32,727 bases of DNA, taken from contig JARCMA010000261.1 in the NCBI GenBank assembly GCA_030248405.1, positions 1-32,727 of the forward strand, in the 5' to 3' direction. Below, one piece after another: positions 22,698 to 31,000 of this stretch. The first letter of the stretch is position 1. Each line of letters starts with the position of its first letter. The position numbers and the translations under genes are program-made. A model generated the notes under the pieces. The model worked only from the letters and a program-made list of their open reading frames with translations, did no database searches and had not been told where the DNA came from. Source of the DNA: Microcoleus sp. MP8IB2.171. Lineage in GTDB: Bacteria > Cyanobacteriota > Cyanobacteriia > Cyanobacteriales > Microcoleaceae.

Positions 22698-23165
22698 CTA
22701 AAATTGCTTCATCGCTCTTTCCATATCCCGCTTGTCTTCGCGTTTCTTCAAATCTTCGCGCTTGTCGTACAGTTTTTTCCCTTTACCCAAACCGATATCA
22801 AGTTTTACCCAGCCACCTTTCAAATACATTTTTAATGGCACTAAAGTCAAACCTTTTTCTTCGACTTTGCCGATTAATTTGCGAATTTCCTGCTTGTGCA
22901 TCAGCAATTTACGGGTGCGGCGGGGTTCGTGATTAAAATAGTTGCTAGCACTTCTCCAAGGCGAAATGTGAACGTTGATGAGCCACAGTTCGCCGTTCCG
23001 AACTAAGCCATATCCGTCCCGCAAATTGGCTTTTCCTTCCCGAATTGATTTGACTTCGGTGCCCTTCAACTCGATTCCCACTTGGTATGTCTCTATAATT
23101 TCATAGAGATGGCGCGCTTGTCGGTTATCGCTAACAATTTTGTATCCTGGGCTTTTTTCGCTCAT
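22698..23165 (-). CDS. smpB: SsrA-binding protein SmpB
   Basis: A 155-residue protein with all SmpB marks: YEIIETYQVGIELKGTEVKS, IREGKANLRDGY, WLINVHISPW, HEPRRTRKLLMHKQEI and the basic tail GKKLYDKREDLKKREDKRD. It binds tmRNA and brings it to stalled ribosomes. A clear Shine-Dalgarno sequence, GGAGG, lies 6 bases before the ATG. I saw no tmRNA gene in the window. It is divergent from the exosortase gene, with 127 bases between the starts for both promoters. Confidence 0.96.
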   Translation of the reverse strand: MSEKSPGYKIVSDNRQARHLYEIIETYQVGIELKGTEVKSIREGKANLRDGYGLVRNGELWLINVHISPWRSASNYFNHEPRRTRKLLMHKQEIRKLIGKVEEKGLTLVPLKMYLKGGWVKLDIGLGKGKKLYDKREDLKKREDKRDMERAMKQF

Positions 23166-23292
23166 TTTTACCTCCGCTAAAATTAATTATTATAACGCTA
23201 GCTTCTCTGTAGAGAAAATCGAAGCTTGACAAAACTTAAATAATCGGTCTAGGCATTACCCATTTGGCTGAGCTAAGATGTCACCAACGTGA

Positions 23293-24846
23293 ATGTCAAG
23301 CGGTATCATGCAGCGCACAAATATTCCCAATTCTGACCTTCCAGATGCTGTCAGTCCCAATTCGGCGGTTAATTTGGTTTGGCTGGCTCCTTTTTTGCTG
23401 GCGCTTGCTTGGTTTTGGGCCAATATCTCGGCAGTTAAGTGGCTGTTATCCTCGTTTGTTGAGATACCCACACTATACAAGATAGTAATTGGCTTTCTGA
23501 TTGTAGCATTAGTAGTGCGATCGACTGGGAAGTGCGATCGCCCGCCCGGATTTTCGCCAAATTTCGTTTTGAGGCGATATCCGCTGCTGTTGATGTTGGG
23601 TGCGGGTATTTGCTCGATCGCCCTTCAGTGCATAATTGATATCAAACAAATTACTGTCCTACTGTTTATCCTCGGAACTTACGGGCTGTGCGGCTTAATG
23701 GTGGAGCCGAACTTTTGGCGAAAAAACTTACCAGTTGCGGGCTTGCTGGCTTGTATTTTACCATTCAATAGTCAGTTTAATAGCGGCTTAGGTTTGCCGG
23801 CGCGAGTGCTCACTGCTCAGATAGTAGAACAGTTGCTCTCTCTGCTGCACATTGGGGCTATTTCTTCTTACGATATTATCGTTTTGGAAAACGGCATCGC
23901 TCACGTTGACGTGCCTTGTAGCGGCATTAAAACCCTCTTAGTCGGAACGCTATTTTTGCTTGCCGCTACCTGGCTAGAATGCCGCAAATTGAGTTTAAAA
24001 TGGCTGGCAGTGTGCGCTGCTAACTTCTTAATGTTAGTGTCTGCTAACGCTTTGCGAGTTGCCGTGCTAGTGCTGGTTGCCCAAGTTTTTCAACAGCCAA
24101 CTTATGCAGCAATGCTGCACGTACCCCTAGGAATTGTGGGTTTAATCGGCGCTTGCTTTTTAAGTTGGTTAATGCTGCAAAAAGTTCCGAAATTTCAAGA
24201 AACAAAACAAATTGATTTTAACTCGCAACGGGATTTAGAAATACTCAAAAATCAGCCTTTTGCCAAACCGGGACTAATTGTGGCGGTGGCTGTTTTGGCC
24301 GTAATTTCTCAATTGTATCATGTAGAAAGTGAAAAATTAGCGATCGCCCCCCTGAAATTTCCCGAACCGATTGTGTCCGAATCAATCCCGCTGAATCCCA
24401 GCGAACAAAAATTCTTTGGCAATTACCCCGGCACCCAAACAGAGAAAAAGAGATTTGTGTCAGGCAACTTGCGCGGTTCCATGCTCACAGTAGCCAGCAC
24501 ATCTTGGCAGACTTATCACGCACCGGAGCTGTGTTTTGTAGCCAGCGGCATTCCAGTCAATCGCATAGAAAAAAAACAACTAACTCCTGAAATAACAGCG
24601 CGCTGGCTGTCTCTCAAAGACAACCAATTATCAGCAGTATACTGGCTGCAATCTGCACAGCTAACTACAGATAACTTCATGTCCCGTATCGGCAGCGACC
24701 TCACTAACAAAAACCATACTTGGGTGCTAGTTTCCATTTTATTTGACAGTTCGCTACAAGCCGAAAATCATGAAGTAAAAGAGTTTGCTAGTCATGTATA
24801 CGATACCGTCAAACAAAGCTTACAAGGACAAATGAATGAAAATTAA
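23293..24846 (+). CDS. Exosortase with C-terminal EpsI-like domain (XrtO-type)
   Basis: A 517-residue membrane protease/transpeptidase. The N-terminal 300 residues have about eight hydrophobic segments. The catalytic residues of exosortases are visible: C209 in DVPCSGIKTLLVGTLFL, R255 in NALRVAVLVL and H276 in MLHVPLGIVG. After a last membrane segment (about 333-345), residues about 350-517 form an EpsI-like domain (LRGSMLTVASTSWQTYHAPE, with a Cys in LCFVASG). Exosortases recognise C-terminal PEP-CTERM signals and cut or transfer the protein at the membrane. The next gene starts inside this one (11-base overlap) and ends with such a signal, so it is the likely substrate. To my knowledge cyanobacterial exosortase O pairs with this family; the exact subtype needs a model search. 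Confidence 0.88.
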   Translation: MSSGIMQRTNIPNSDLPDAVSPNSAVNLVWLAPFLLALAWFWANISAVKWLLSSFVEIPTLYKIVIGFLIVALVVRSTGKCDRPPGFSPNFVLRRYPLLLMLGAGICSIALQCIIDIKQITVLLFILGTYGLCGLMVEPNFWRKNLPVAGLLACILPFNSQFNSGLGLPARVLTAQIVEQLLSLLHIGAISSYDIIVLENGIAHVDVPCSGIKTLLVGTLFLLAATWLECRKLSLKWLAVCAANFLMLVSANALRVAVLVLVAQVFQQPTYAAMLHVPLGIVGLIGACFLSWLMLQKVPKFQETKQIDFNSQRDLEILKNQPFAKPGLIVAVAVLAVISQLYHVESEKLAIAPLKFPEPIVSESIPLNPSEQKFFGNYPGTQTEKKRFVSGNLRGSMLTVASTSWQTYHAPELCFVASGIPVNRIEKKQLTPEITARWLSLKDNQLSAVYWLQSAQLTTDNFMSRIGSDLTNKNHTWVLVSILFDSSLQAENHEVKEFASHVYDTVKQSLQGQMNEN

Positions 24847-27736
24847 ACAGGTATTTAATGGAGTTTTTCAAACAATTTTTTGGGTATGGAATTTGACTTT
24901 TTTATCGATTGTTTACTTGGGAATTTTGCCGATTATAGGAGTGCCATTAATTAGGGCGACAATCGATGGCATCATCCCGCTAGAGTTTTCTTTGACGATG
25001 GCAGCTACGATCGCAGTACCCACAGTATGTACAGTAATAGGAGCTAGGCGTTTTAGCAAGCAACCCCTACAGCTAATGCGTTGGTTTTACGGCGTAGAAG
25101 CACCGCTATTTTTGCTGTGTTTGCTCCGCTTGTTCCTGCTGCGAGAACTCACCCCAGCTAGTTATCAAATCATCGCTACTATTGCTTTGTGCATTGCAGC
25201 ATTTTTAGTGGAAATGCTGTACGGATATCTGGGTAAAAGAGAAAATGTTCAAAATATCTCAGATTCTCAAACTTCCCATAATAAACAGCCTCGTTTTTTA
25301 AGATTAATCGGAGAAAAGCGAAGTGCGTGGCTGCAATTAGGATGCCACAGTTTAATGCTAGTAGTGGGCATTTGGGCGGCAACATTGCTGATGTATTACG
25401 CTGTACCTGTGGCATTGTATACACTTTATGGATTCTTCACTGTAGTCATTGAATTTTTCAAGTTTACATGGGTATCAGCATTTTGGGATATCTTTAGATA
25501 CGGGGAGTGGATCTGGGGTTTAATTTGGGTACCGCTATCGTTTATATTGTTTGGTTTAACCTGTAGCTTGTTCGTTGTCATGCCTTCGCTGTATGGCTTT
25601 CTTAACATTCATTCCGGGCGGAAAATATGGCAGAGTTTTGCTGCACAATACGGGAAAAATAAAGCGATAATTGGAAGTTTGGGAGTCATAGCAGCTTGGC
25701 TGGCTATTTTCGTCGCTTTGCAGCAGCAGCCACAAGTTGCAGCACTGAAAATGCTGGCGACTCCCCCCGCAAATGACACGGTTCGCCAAACTTTATTAGC
25801 CAAGTCTGATATAATTCGGTCCGGCTTAGTTAACGCTTATTTGTCCCCTTACCGCTACCTCAGCACTGTGAGAGAAAACAACCACATTTATGAGATATAC
25901 AAAAACACTTTGAATTTACCTGACCAAGCGGCTCAAACGGTGCAGAATAGCTATAATTTTTTAATGTCGCCGTTTTTGTATCAAGGCTCTAGTGCTGATG
26001 CGGAAAAAGCCGAAAAACTCTACGGCGAATTCTTCGATACGGAACTGCAAAAAGGCGACACAGAAGCAGTAAAACACGCGGTACAGTCAACATCAAATCG
26101 GGAAGAAGCAAAAGCCGGTTTGCTGAATGTCAATCAAGAAAAAGTATGGTTGCAGTCGCAAGAAGTGACAGTCAAAGAAAACGGCGACTGGGCTGACGTT
26201 CAACTCTACGAAGTTTACAAAAATCAAACGCCCAACTTGCAAGAAGTATTTTACTACTTTTCCTTGCCGGAAAGCGCCGCAGTTACAGGAGTTTGGCTGG
26301 GCGATACTGGCGATTTGAAAAAGCGTTTTGCATTTACTGTATCGCCTCGCGGTGCGGCCCAGCAAGTCTACAACCAACAGGTAGTAGAAAGAGTCGATCC
26401 GGCTTTGCTAGAACAAATTGGTCCCAAACAATACCGTTTGCGGGCTTTTCCAATCCCGGCCAAACGAGAATTCACCCAAACTGATGGGCCAACGGAAATG
26501 CACCTGTGGCTTACTTACAAAGTCATGCGCCAGCCGCAGGGTTGGGTGATGCCTGTTTTGGCTGAGAAACGCAACATTTTTTGGAACCAAAATACTCGCC
26601 GCACGATCGCCGGAAAAGAGGTAAAATACAGCGGGAAAGAAGCAAGAGAAACTTGGCTGCCACCATTTTTGCCCGCAGTCGCACAGCAACCGCTAACAGC
26701 GCAGCAGGCGGTTCTACCGGGAGCAAATATTATTTCTGCTAAGCCGCTGGCTGATGCAAATTACTCGCTACCGCAAGGCAAAAAATTTGCAGTTATTCTC
26801 GATACTTCCCGCAGCATGGCGGCGGAAAAGAAGGAAGTAAAAGAGACTTTTGAATGGTTGAAAGCTAATGCAGCAGGCAAAAATGGTGTTGATTTGTATG
26901 TCGCTAGCGCTGCGGGAATGCCACCTAAGTTTGTGGAAGATGTACGCAATTTCGATGCGGCAAAGGTGACATTTTACGGTACGATTCAGCTCAAAGATAT
27001 GCTGCAACAGTTTGCACAGTTGCGGGGCGATAAAAGTTACGATACTGTATTTGTGGTGAGCGATCGCCACAGTTACGAATTATCGGACGATCGCAAACCT
27101 AAACTTTCCATCTCTGCACCCCTATGGACAGTGCATTTGGGTGCTTTGCCCCCCGGCTACGACGACGCAACTTTGAAGGTAATTCAAGATAGTGGCGGCG
27201 GAGTTGCTACGGATATGAAAGAGGCGATGCAGCGAGTGGCGACGACAGCAGCTTCGGGCAAATCTACAGTTAGCGTTGTTGACGGCTATGTTTGGAGTTA
27301 TGCCAAAACCCCGCCCTCGAAAAAAACCGCAAAATCGGCGGCAGTTGCAGAGTCAAAAAATGCCGGAAATGAAGGCTTTAAACCCATAGCTGCGCGGCAG
27401 TTGATAACGGCACTTAGCAAGCAGAAAAGTTCAAATCAATTGACGCAACTGGATGCAATGCACGCGGTGGCTAAAAATTTCAAAGTGGTGACTCCTTATT
27501 CTTCGATGATTGTGTTAGTTAATGACGCGCAAAGGGAGCAGCTAAAAGCAGCGGAAGCTAAGAATGATCGATTTGAACGCGAGGTAGAATCGGGTAAGGA
27601 GGAGTTAACTAAGCCGAATAATCCTCTGAATGTTTCGGGGGTTCCTGAACCGGAAGAATGGCTGCTTTTGGCGGTAGGTGCGATCGGGCTTTTGGTGATT
27701 TTTCTCCGTCAGCGGCGCGCGAAAATGGTAGGTTGA
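24836..27736 (+). CDS. PEP-CTERM family integral membrane protein with VIT and vWA domains
   Basis: A 966-residue protein. Order: six to eight hydrophobic segments (about 10-315), a helical linker, a VIT-like domain (about 420-570, LLNVNQEKVWLQSQEVTVKE to YRLRAFPIP), a vWA domain whose metal site is D656-T-S658-R-S660 (VILDTSRSM), a Lys/Ala-rich linker, and at the end the sorting signal VPEPEEW (936-942), a hydrophobic segment and the basic tail RQRRAK. The layout fits the PEP-CTERM integral membrane family (TIGR02921 type, from memory). Most PEP-CTERM proteins are exported and have no other membrane segments, so this one is unusual. It overlaps the exosortase gene by 11 bases and has CAAGGA before its ATG. 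The vWA and VIT parts suggest protein binding; function is unknown. Confidence 0.85.
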   Translation: MKIKQVFNGVFQTIFWVWNLTFLSIVYLGILPIIGVPLIRATIDGIIPLEFSLTMAATIAVPTVCTVIGARRFSKQPLQLMRWFYGVEAPLFLLCLLRLFLLRELTPASYQIIATIALCIAAFLVEMLYGYLGKRENVQNISDSQTSHNKQPRFLRLIGEKRSAWLQLGCHSLMLVVGIWAATLLMYYAVPVALYTLYGFFTVVIEFFKFTWVSAFWDIFRYGEWIWGLIWVPLSFILFGLTCSLFVVMPSLYGFLNIHSGRKIWQSFAAQYGKNKAIIGSLGVIAAWLAIFVALQQQPQVAALKMLATPPANDTVRQTLLAKSDIIRSGLVNAYLSPYRYLSTVRENNHIYEIYKNTLNLPDQAAQTVQNSYNFLMSPFLYQGSSADAEKAEKLYGEFFDTELQKGDTEAVKHAVQSTSNREEAKAGLLNVNQEKVWLQSQEVTVKENGDWADVQLYEVYKNQTPNLQEVFYYFSLPESAAVTGVWLGDTGDLKKRFAFTVSPRGAAQQVYNQQVVERVDPALLEQIGPKQYRLRAFPIPAKREFTQTDGPTEMHLWLTYKVMRQPQGWVMPVLAEKRNIFWNQNTRRTIAGKEVKYSGKEARETWLPPFLPAVAQQPLTAQQAVLPGANIISAKPLADANYSLPQGKKFAVILDTSRSMAAEKKEVKETFEWLKANAAGKNGVDLYVASAAGMPPKFVEDVRNFDAAKVTFYGTIQLKDMLQQFAQLRGDKSYDTVFVVSDRHSYELSDDRKPKLSISAPLWTVHLGALPPGYDDATLKVIQDSGGGVATDMKEAMQRVATTAASGKSTVSVVDGYVWSYAKTPPSKKTAKSAAVAESKNAGNEGFKPIAARQLITALSKQKSSNQLTQLDAMHAVAKNFKVVTPYSSMIVLVNDAQREQLKAAEAKNDRFEREVESGKEELTKPNNPLNVSGVPEPEEWLLLAVGAIGLLVIFLRQRRAKMVG

Positions 27737-27762
27737 AAGCGACTCCCTCTATGGATGGTTCG

Positions 27763-27909
27763 GCGGTTGAAACCGCTCCTTGTCAAACAAAGTCTGCCTC
27801 CGCAGACTAAGAGAGTGAGGGGGTATTTAAGCCGGACTTGATATCAAATATTAATCTACAGTCGTCTTGAGACGACTTCAGCTATGAGACAGGGGTTTAA
27901 ACCCCTGTC
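27763..27909. repeat. Cluster of four short palindromes
   Basis: Hairpins in a row behind the PEP-CTERM gene: GCGGTT/AACCGC (27763-27776), AGTCTGC/GCAGACT (27791-27808), GTCGTCT/AGACGAC (27861-27876) and a perfect 22-base palindrome at 27888-27909 centred on TTTAAA. The last belongs to a repeat also seen degenerate at 8746-8777. They may stop transcription between the convergent genes; the sequences look like dispersed cyanobacterial spacer palindromes. Confidence 0.65.
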
Positions 27910-27931
27910 GGACTTAGCTAATAACGAATAA

Positions 27932-28234
27932 CTAATCTATTTCTACAAAAACGCGATCGCCCTCAATCTTTACCGGATAAGATTCCAGGGAATCGGCGGG
28001 TGCATTTAAACATTTACCAGTATCTAACTTGTACTGATATTTGTGAAAGGGACAGGTAATGATACCGCTGCTTACCTTACCCATGTCGATCGGATATTCT
28101 AAATGAGTGCAAGCATTGCGGTAACAAGTGACATTCCTGCCTTGACGATTCAAAATCACTGAAGTACCCTCAACTTTTACCTTCAACACACCCCATTCGG
28201 GAACTTGATTGAGCCCTGTTATCTCTACCCACAT
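27932..28234 (-). CDS. Rieske [2Fe-2S] ferredoxin-like protein
   Basis: A 100-residue protein that is a single Rieske domain. The cluster ligands are C42 and H44 (ACTHLEYP) and C61 and H64 (CPFHKYQY). The length and the ending (DSLESYPVKIEGDRVFVEID) resemble the stand-alone ferredoxins of dioxygenases or the NirD-type subunit. It carries electrons; its partner is unknown and no oxygenase is adjacent. The gene is followed by palindromic repeats. Confidence 0.88.
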   Translation of the reverse strand: MWVEITGLNQVPEWGVLKVKVEGTSVILNRQGRNVTCYRNACTHLEYPIDMGKVSSGIITCPFHKYQYKLDTGKCLNAPADSLESYPVKIEGDRVFVEID

Positions 28235-28332
28235 ATAATCTTTCTCGGTTTAAATAAATTATTGCAAATTAATGCGCGATCGCCCTTAAATGCAGGACAA
28301 TGATAGGTGCGACACTCTCCACACCTGAGAAC

Positions 28333-28569
28333 CTAACCGTTTTCCTCGCCATCTCCCAGGTACAACCTGACGAATTCATCAGCCGCCTCCCGATTGAATG
28401 TCTGCAACGCTTGCTTAATCGCAAATACCGCCTCGGCGGACGGATCTCGTTCTTCGCTCACCCAACGGCTAACGTTTGAGCGATCGATTTCCATCTTTGC
28501 CGCCAATTGATATTGACTGATATCGTATGCCTCCAAGATTTGTCTGAGGGCTTTACCTGCTTTTCCCAT
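28333..28569 (-). CDS. XRE-family helix-turn-helix regulator
   Basis: A 78-residue DNA-binding protein. The helix-turn-helix is ISQYQLAAKMEIDRSNVSRW (about 17-36), followed by ERDPSAEAVFAIKQAL, typical of Cro/C1-type regulators. There is no second domain. It lies downstream of xisI and the protease gene on the same strand, about 100 bases from xisI. Repeats in that spacer could be its own binding site. Confidence 0.85.
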   Translation of the reverse strand: MGKAGKALRQILEAYDISQYQLAAKMEIDRSNVSRWVSEERDPSAEAVFAIKQALQTFNREAADEFVRLYLGDGEENG

Positions 28570-28599
28570 GTTCCCGATTGTGTCAGAGAGTCACGATCC

Positions 28600-28640
28600 T
28601 GTAAACGTTGCTGATTGTCACAAAGTGCGGTAAACTTTGT
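28600..28640. promoter_or_regulatory. Candidate operator of the XRE regulator
   Basis: Two related 11-mers, TGTAAACGTTG (28600-28610) and GGTAAACTTTG (28629-28639), and a 7-bp inverted repeat, ACAAAGT/ACTTTGT (28620-28626, 28634-28640), lie 31-71 bases upstream of the regulator's start. The arrangement fits an autoregulated promoter, by inference only. Confidence 0.3.
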
Positions 28641-28672
28641 AGATTAAGTGCGATCGTTTTTTCCCTCTCAAT

Positions 28673-29053
28673 TTAATTGTATGGCTCGTCAAATACCAGA
28701 GTTGGGCTGGGGCGATCGCCTAGCCCGCTGCTAACCGGCGTAAACTTACGCATATAAGGAGACCTGTACCCTAAAACAATATCCGACTTGGGTACTCCGA
28801 CTTCAATTAACTCATTAGCAATTCCTACTTCAGTTCCATCTCGCTGAATCCAAATCTTGTCCTCTTTAATATCGATGTGAATAACGCAACCATAAACTCG
28901 TCTTTCTCCACGCCATCCCACATGAAACATCAAATAGCGATCGCGTTTGATGTCACAAGCAATTTCAGTTTCTATCTCCCCATTGTCCGAACCGCAGCTA
29001 GAGTGTTTTTCAATGATTGATTGAATGAGCTGCCTATACTTTTCTATTTCCAT
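28673..29053 (-). CDS. xisI: XisI family protein (element excision controlling factor-like)
   Basis: A 126-residue protein. YRQLIQSIIEKH, DRYLMFHVGWRGERRVYGCV, HIDIKEDKIWIQRDGTEVGI and ANELIEVGVPKSDIVLGY are the conserved blocks of XisI. XisI was described with XisF and XisH as needed for excision of the fdxN element in Anabaena; most copies in cyanobacteria lie away from any such element, usually beside xisH, and their role is not settled. The ATG lies 10 bases before the stop of an xisH remnant. The last 15 residues are not part of the usual family end. Confidence 0.88.
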   Translation of the reverse strand: MEIEKYRQLIQSIIEKHSSCGSDNGEIETEIACDIKRDRYLMFHVGWRGERRVYGCVIHIDIKEDKIWIQRDGTEVGIANELIEVGVPKSDIVLGYRSPYMRKFTPVSSGLGDRPSPTLVFDEPYN

Positions 29054-29184
29054 ATAACGATCGCCTCTCTCGCAGGATTAAACACAATCAAGTTTAATTG
29101 CATCCGCGTCACTGACATTCGAGCTAAACGCCGTGTAAAAAACTCTTCATAAATATCTTCTGGAATTACCAGATACAAGATTAA
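29044..29184 (-). pseudogene. xisH: 5'-truncated xisH remnant
   Basis: Directly upstream of xisI the minus strand is open for 46 codons without a start. It reads LYLVIPEDIYEEFF, then TRRLARMSVTRMQLNLIVFN and PAREAIVIWK, colinear with the C-terminal part of XisH (LYLAVPEDVYE...IKLIVFN...EVIVQW). A TAA at 29185-29187 closes the frame upstream, and the stop of the protease gene lies only about 12 bases further. About the first two thirds of XisH are gone. The stop (TAG at 29044-29046) overlaps the xisI start as in intact xisHI pairs, so this junction is original and the loss is on the other side. Confidence 0.75.
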
Positions 29185-29196
29185 TTAGGATCGTTG

Positions 29197-30036
29197 TTAC
29201 TCCTCAGTGTAAAAAATATTATCATTTTTTATCTCTTTAACAGAAAAAGCATAACCAATTCCTACATTCGCAGATCTTTCTATTTCGTAAGTCAATTGCA
29301 ATATCTGTTCCTGATTAGCTACCATCCCTTGTACTGGATTGAATTGACCTATAAAGATGGCACCTTGGGAATTTTGATGGTGTAAAAATTGTATATTTTC
29401 TTGTATAATTAAACGTAATTTTTTAAACATTTGTGTTAGTCCCGTTGCTTTGCGAGTGATTATTCCAATAACTTCAGATGTTTCCAGGTCAATGAGTGGC
29501 CCGCCGGAGTTGCTAGCATTCACGCTTCCGTCAATTTGTATAATATCAACCATTTTACTTTTATAAAAAGATGAAATGATTCCCATGTGACAGACCAGAT
29601 TCAAGTGATCTAATGGATATCCTAAAAATAAAACAGAGTCTCCAATTCGTTGTTTGTGAGGATTGCCAAAAGAAAAGTTATAAAGTTCTTTTTTTCGTAA
29701 ATCCGGAATATCAAAAACAATGTAATCGTAATTTCTTTCATCTGAAGTCGTTGTTACAGTATTTAGAAAATCTTTACAAGTTAATTGAATTCCATCCAAG
29801 AGAATCTGATCGCTATCATAAGTTCTTAGTAAAACAATAGAATCACGAGGAGCCTGATAAGCGACATGATAATTAGTTACTAAATAACCATTTACCATGA
29901 AACCGGTTCCCGATGCTGCACGCTCTCCATTGATAGTATGCACGATATGAACAACACCAGATTTTACTTTTTCTACAAGCTCGGCGGTAGACTTTGTAAC
30001 AGAAGTTGGAGGGGAGTTTGAATTAACAATTTGCAT
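29197..30036 (-). CDS. Trypsin-like serine protease, cytoplasmic form without PDZ
   Basis: A 279-residue protein with the S1/HtrA-type catalytic triad: H57 (VTNYHVAYQ), D104 (NYDYIVFDI) and S177 (NASNSGGPL). No signal peptide and no PDZ domain follow; the C-terminal 80 residues are helical with no family I recognise. Stand-alone cytoplasmic trypsin-like proteases occur in cyanobacterial accessory regions, some in conflict systems, but I cannot claim that here. A+T content (many AAA, ATA and TTT codons) is clearly higher than in neighbouring genes, which suggests transfer. Its 3' end lies against the truncated xisH, so its arrival may have removed the xisH start. Confidence 0.82.
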   Translation of the reverse strand: MQIVNSNSPPTSVTKSTAELVEKVKSGVVHIVHTINGERAASGTGFMVNGYLVTNYHVAYQAPRDSIVLLRTYDSDQILLDGIQLTCKDFLNTVTTTSDERNYDYIVFDIPDLRKKELYNFSFGNPHKQRIGDSVLFLGYPLDHLNLVCHMGIISSFYKSKMVDIIQIDGSVNASNSGGPLIDLETSEVIGIITRKATGLTQMFKKLRLIIQENIQFLHHQNSQGAIFIGQFNPVQGMVANQEQILQLTYEIERSANVGIGYAFSVKEIKNDNIFYTEE

Positions 30037-30325
30037 AAACCCTGATGATGAAAATAAGTGAAGAACTAATTAACCTTAGCGTTAGGCAAAAAGCTCAGAT
30101 TACGGACAACCGAACCCAGCCAGTCGTAATTACTGAACAACTTCACGACCATCAGCGCTCGATCATCACCAACGAGAAGACAGTAAAAGAAAAGATAGGA
30201 GCAGCATCTGTGGATCTCTGTTAGCGATCACACTCAGTCACCGCGACCATGCTGGTTTTTGAGCTTGTGACTCCTAGCCTGACGGTTGCTTAGACTTAGA
30301 CGCATGGTTGGAGTGATGGCGATGC

Positions 30326-30994
30326 TTAAGGATGAATCTGACTCAAAATCAACCGCAACCGATCGTAATCATCCTTCAGCAAAACACTCAAACTCCTCCC
30401 CGCTTCCACCAACCAAGATCGATCGCGCATCCGCAACTGATAAATCTCCCGAATCGCCGCCGCCGTCAGCGCATCCACTGGCGCATTAGCCACCCCCAGC
30501 AGCGTCCTCAAAAAATCCAACTGCACCGTAAAATCAATCACCTCATCCGGTTCGCAGCGATAAACCGCCTGGTGAATTTGCGGCGGGCGCGGCGGCAAAT
30601 ACTGATAAATTTTACCCCGCGATGGGCCGTGACCGTTCAACCTTTCCGGCGCAGTCTCAAACCCCACAATCGCCACTCGAAACTCGGTTTTGAGCATCGC
30701 AAAAATCTGCGGTTGTTCTTCCCGCAACTCTTCCAGCGACAAACCCAAAGCCCGAGCTCGGTGCACCGAGTCGATCGGGCTAGTCGTCGCGTAATAAACC
30801 ACACCGTAGATTTGATTTTTTGACTCTTCATCCAGCGCCTTAACCCAACTTCCAAAAGGCGGCATCACCGGAAAACTCAAGTCATCCGGTTCCAAACATT
30901 GAGCCATAAATTCCGAAGTTGCCGTCTCGATTACCTCAGCAATGCGATCGGGATGGCGCTCTTTTGTAGCAAATTGGGGTAAAGGTAAACGCAT
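30326..30994 (-). CDS. Conserved cyanobacterial protein, HAS-barrel-like
   Basis: A 222-residue soluble protein. The N-terminus MRLPLPQFATKERHPDRIAE, then VIETATSEFMAQCLE and PPFGSWVKAL, with YGVVYYATTSPIDS, resembles cyanobacterial proteins carrying a HAS-barrel domain, the small beta-barrel found at the start of HerA-type ATPases. There is no ATPase part. The rest is helical and Arg-rich. The function is unknown. The 289-base spacer before it, 30037-30325, holds only a weak 59-codon frame (30045-30224, plus strand). Heptamer arrays lie just upstream of its start. Confidence 0.6.
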   Translation of the reverse strand: MRLPLPQFATKERHPDRIAEVIETATSEFMAQCLEPDDLSFPVMPPFGSWVKALDEESKNQIYGVVYYATTSPIDSVHRARALGLSLEELREEQPQIFAMLKTEFRVAIVGFETAPERLNGHGPSRGKIYQYLPPRPPQIHQAVYRCEPDEVIDFTVQLDFLRTLLGVANAPVDALTAAAIREIYQLRMRDRSWLVEAGRSLSVLLKDDYDRLRLILSQIHP

Positions 30995-31000
30995 AGTTTA

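Noticed and set aside
30045-30224. 59-codon plus-strand frame starting ATGATGAAA, divergent from the protease gene
   Set aside because: No ribosome-binding site and no recognisable features; the length is within chance. It is worth rechecking only if homologues appear.
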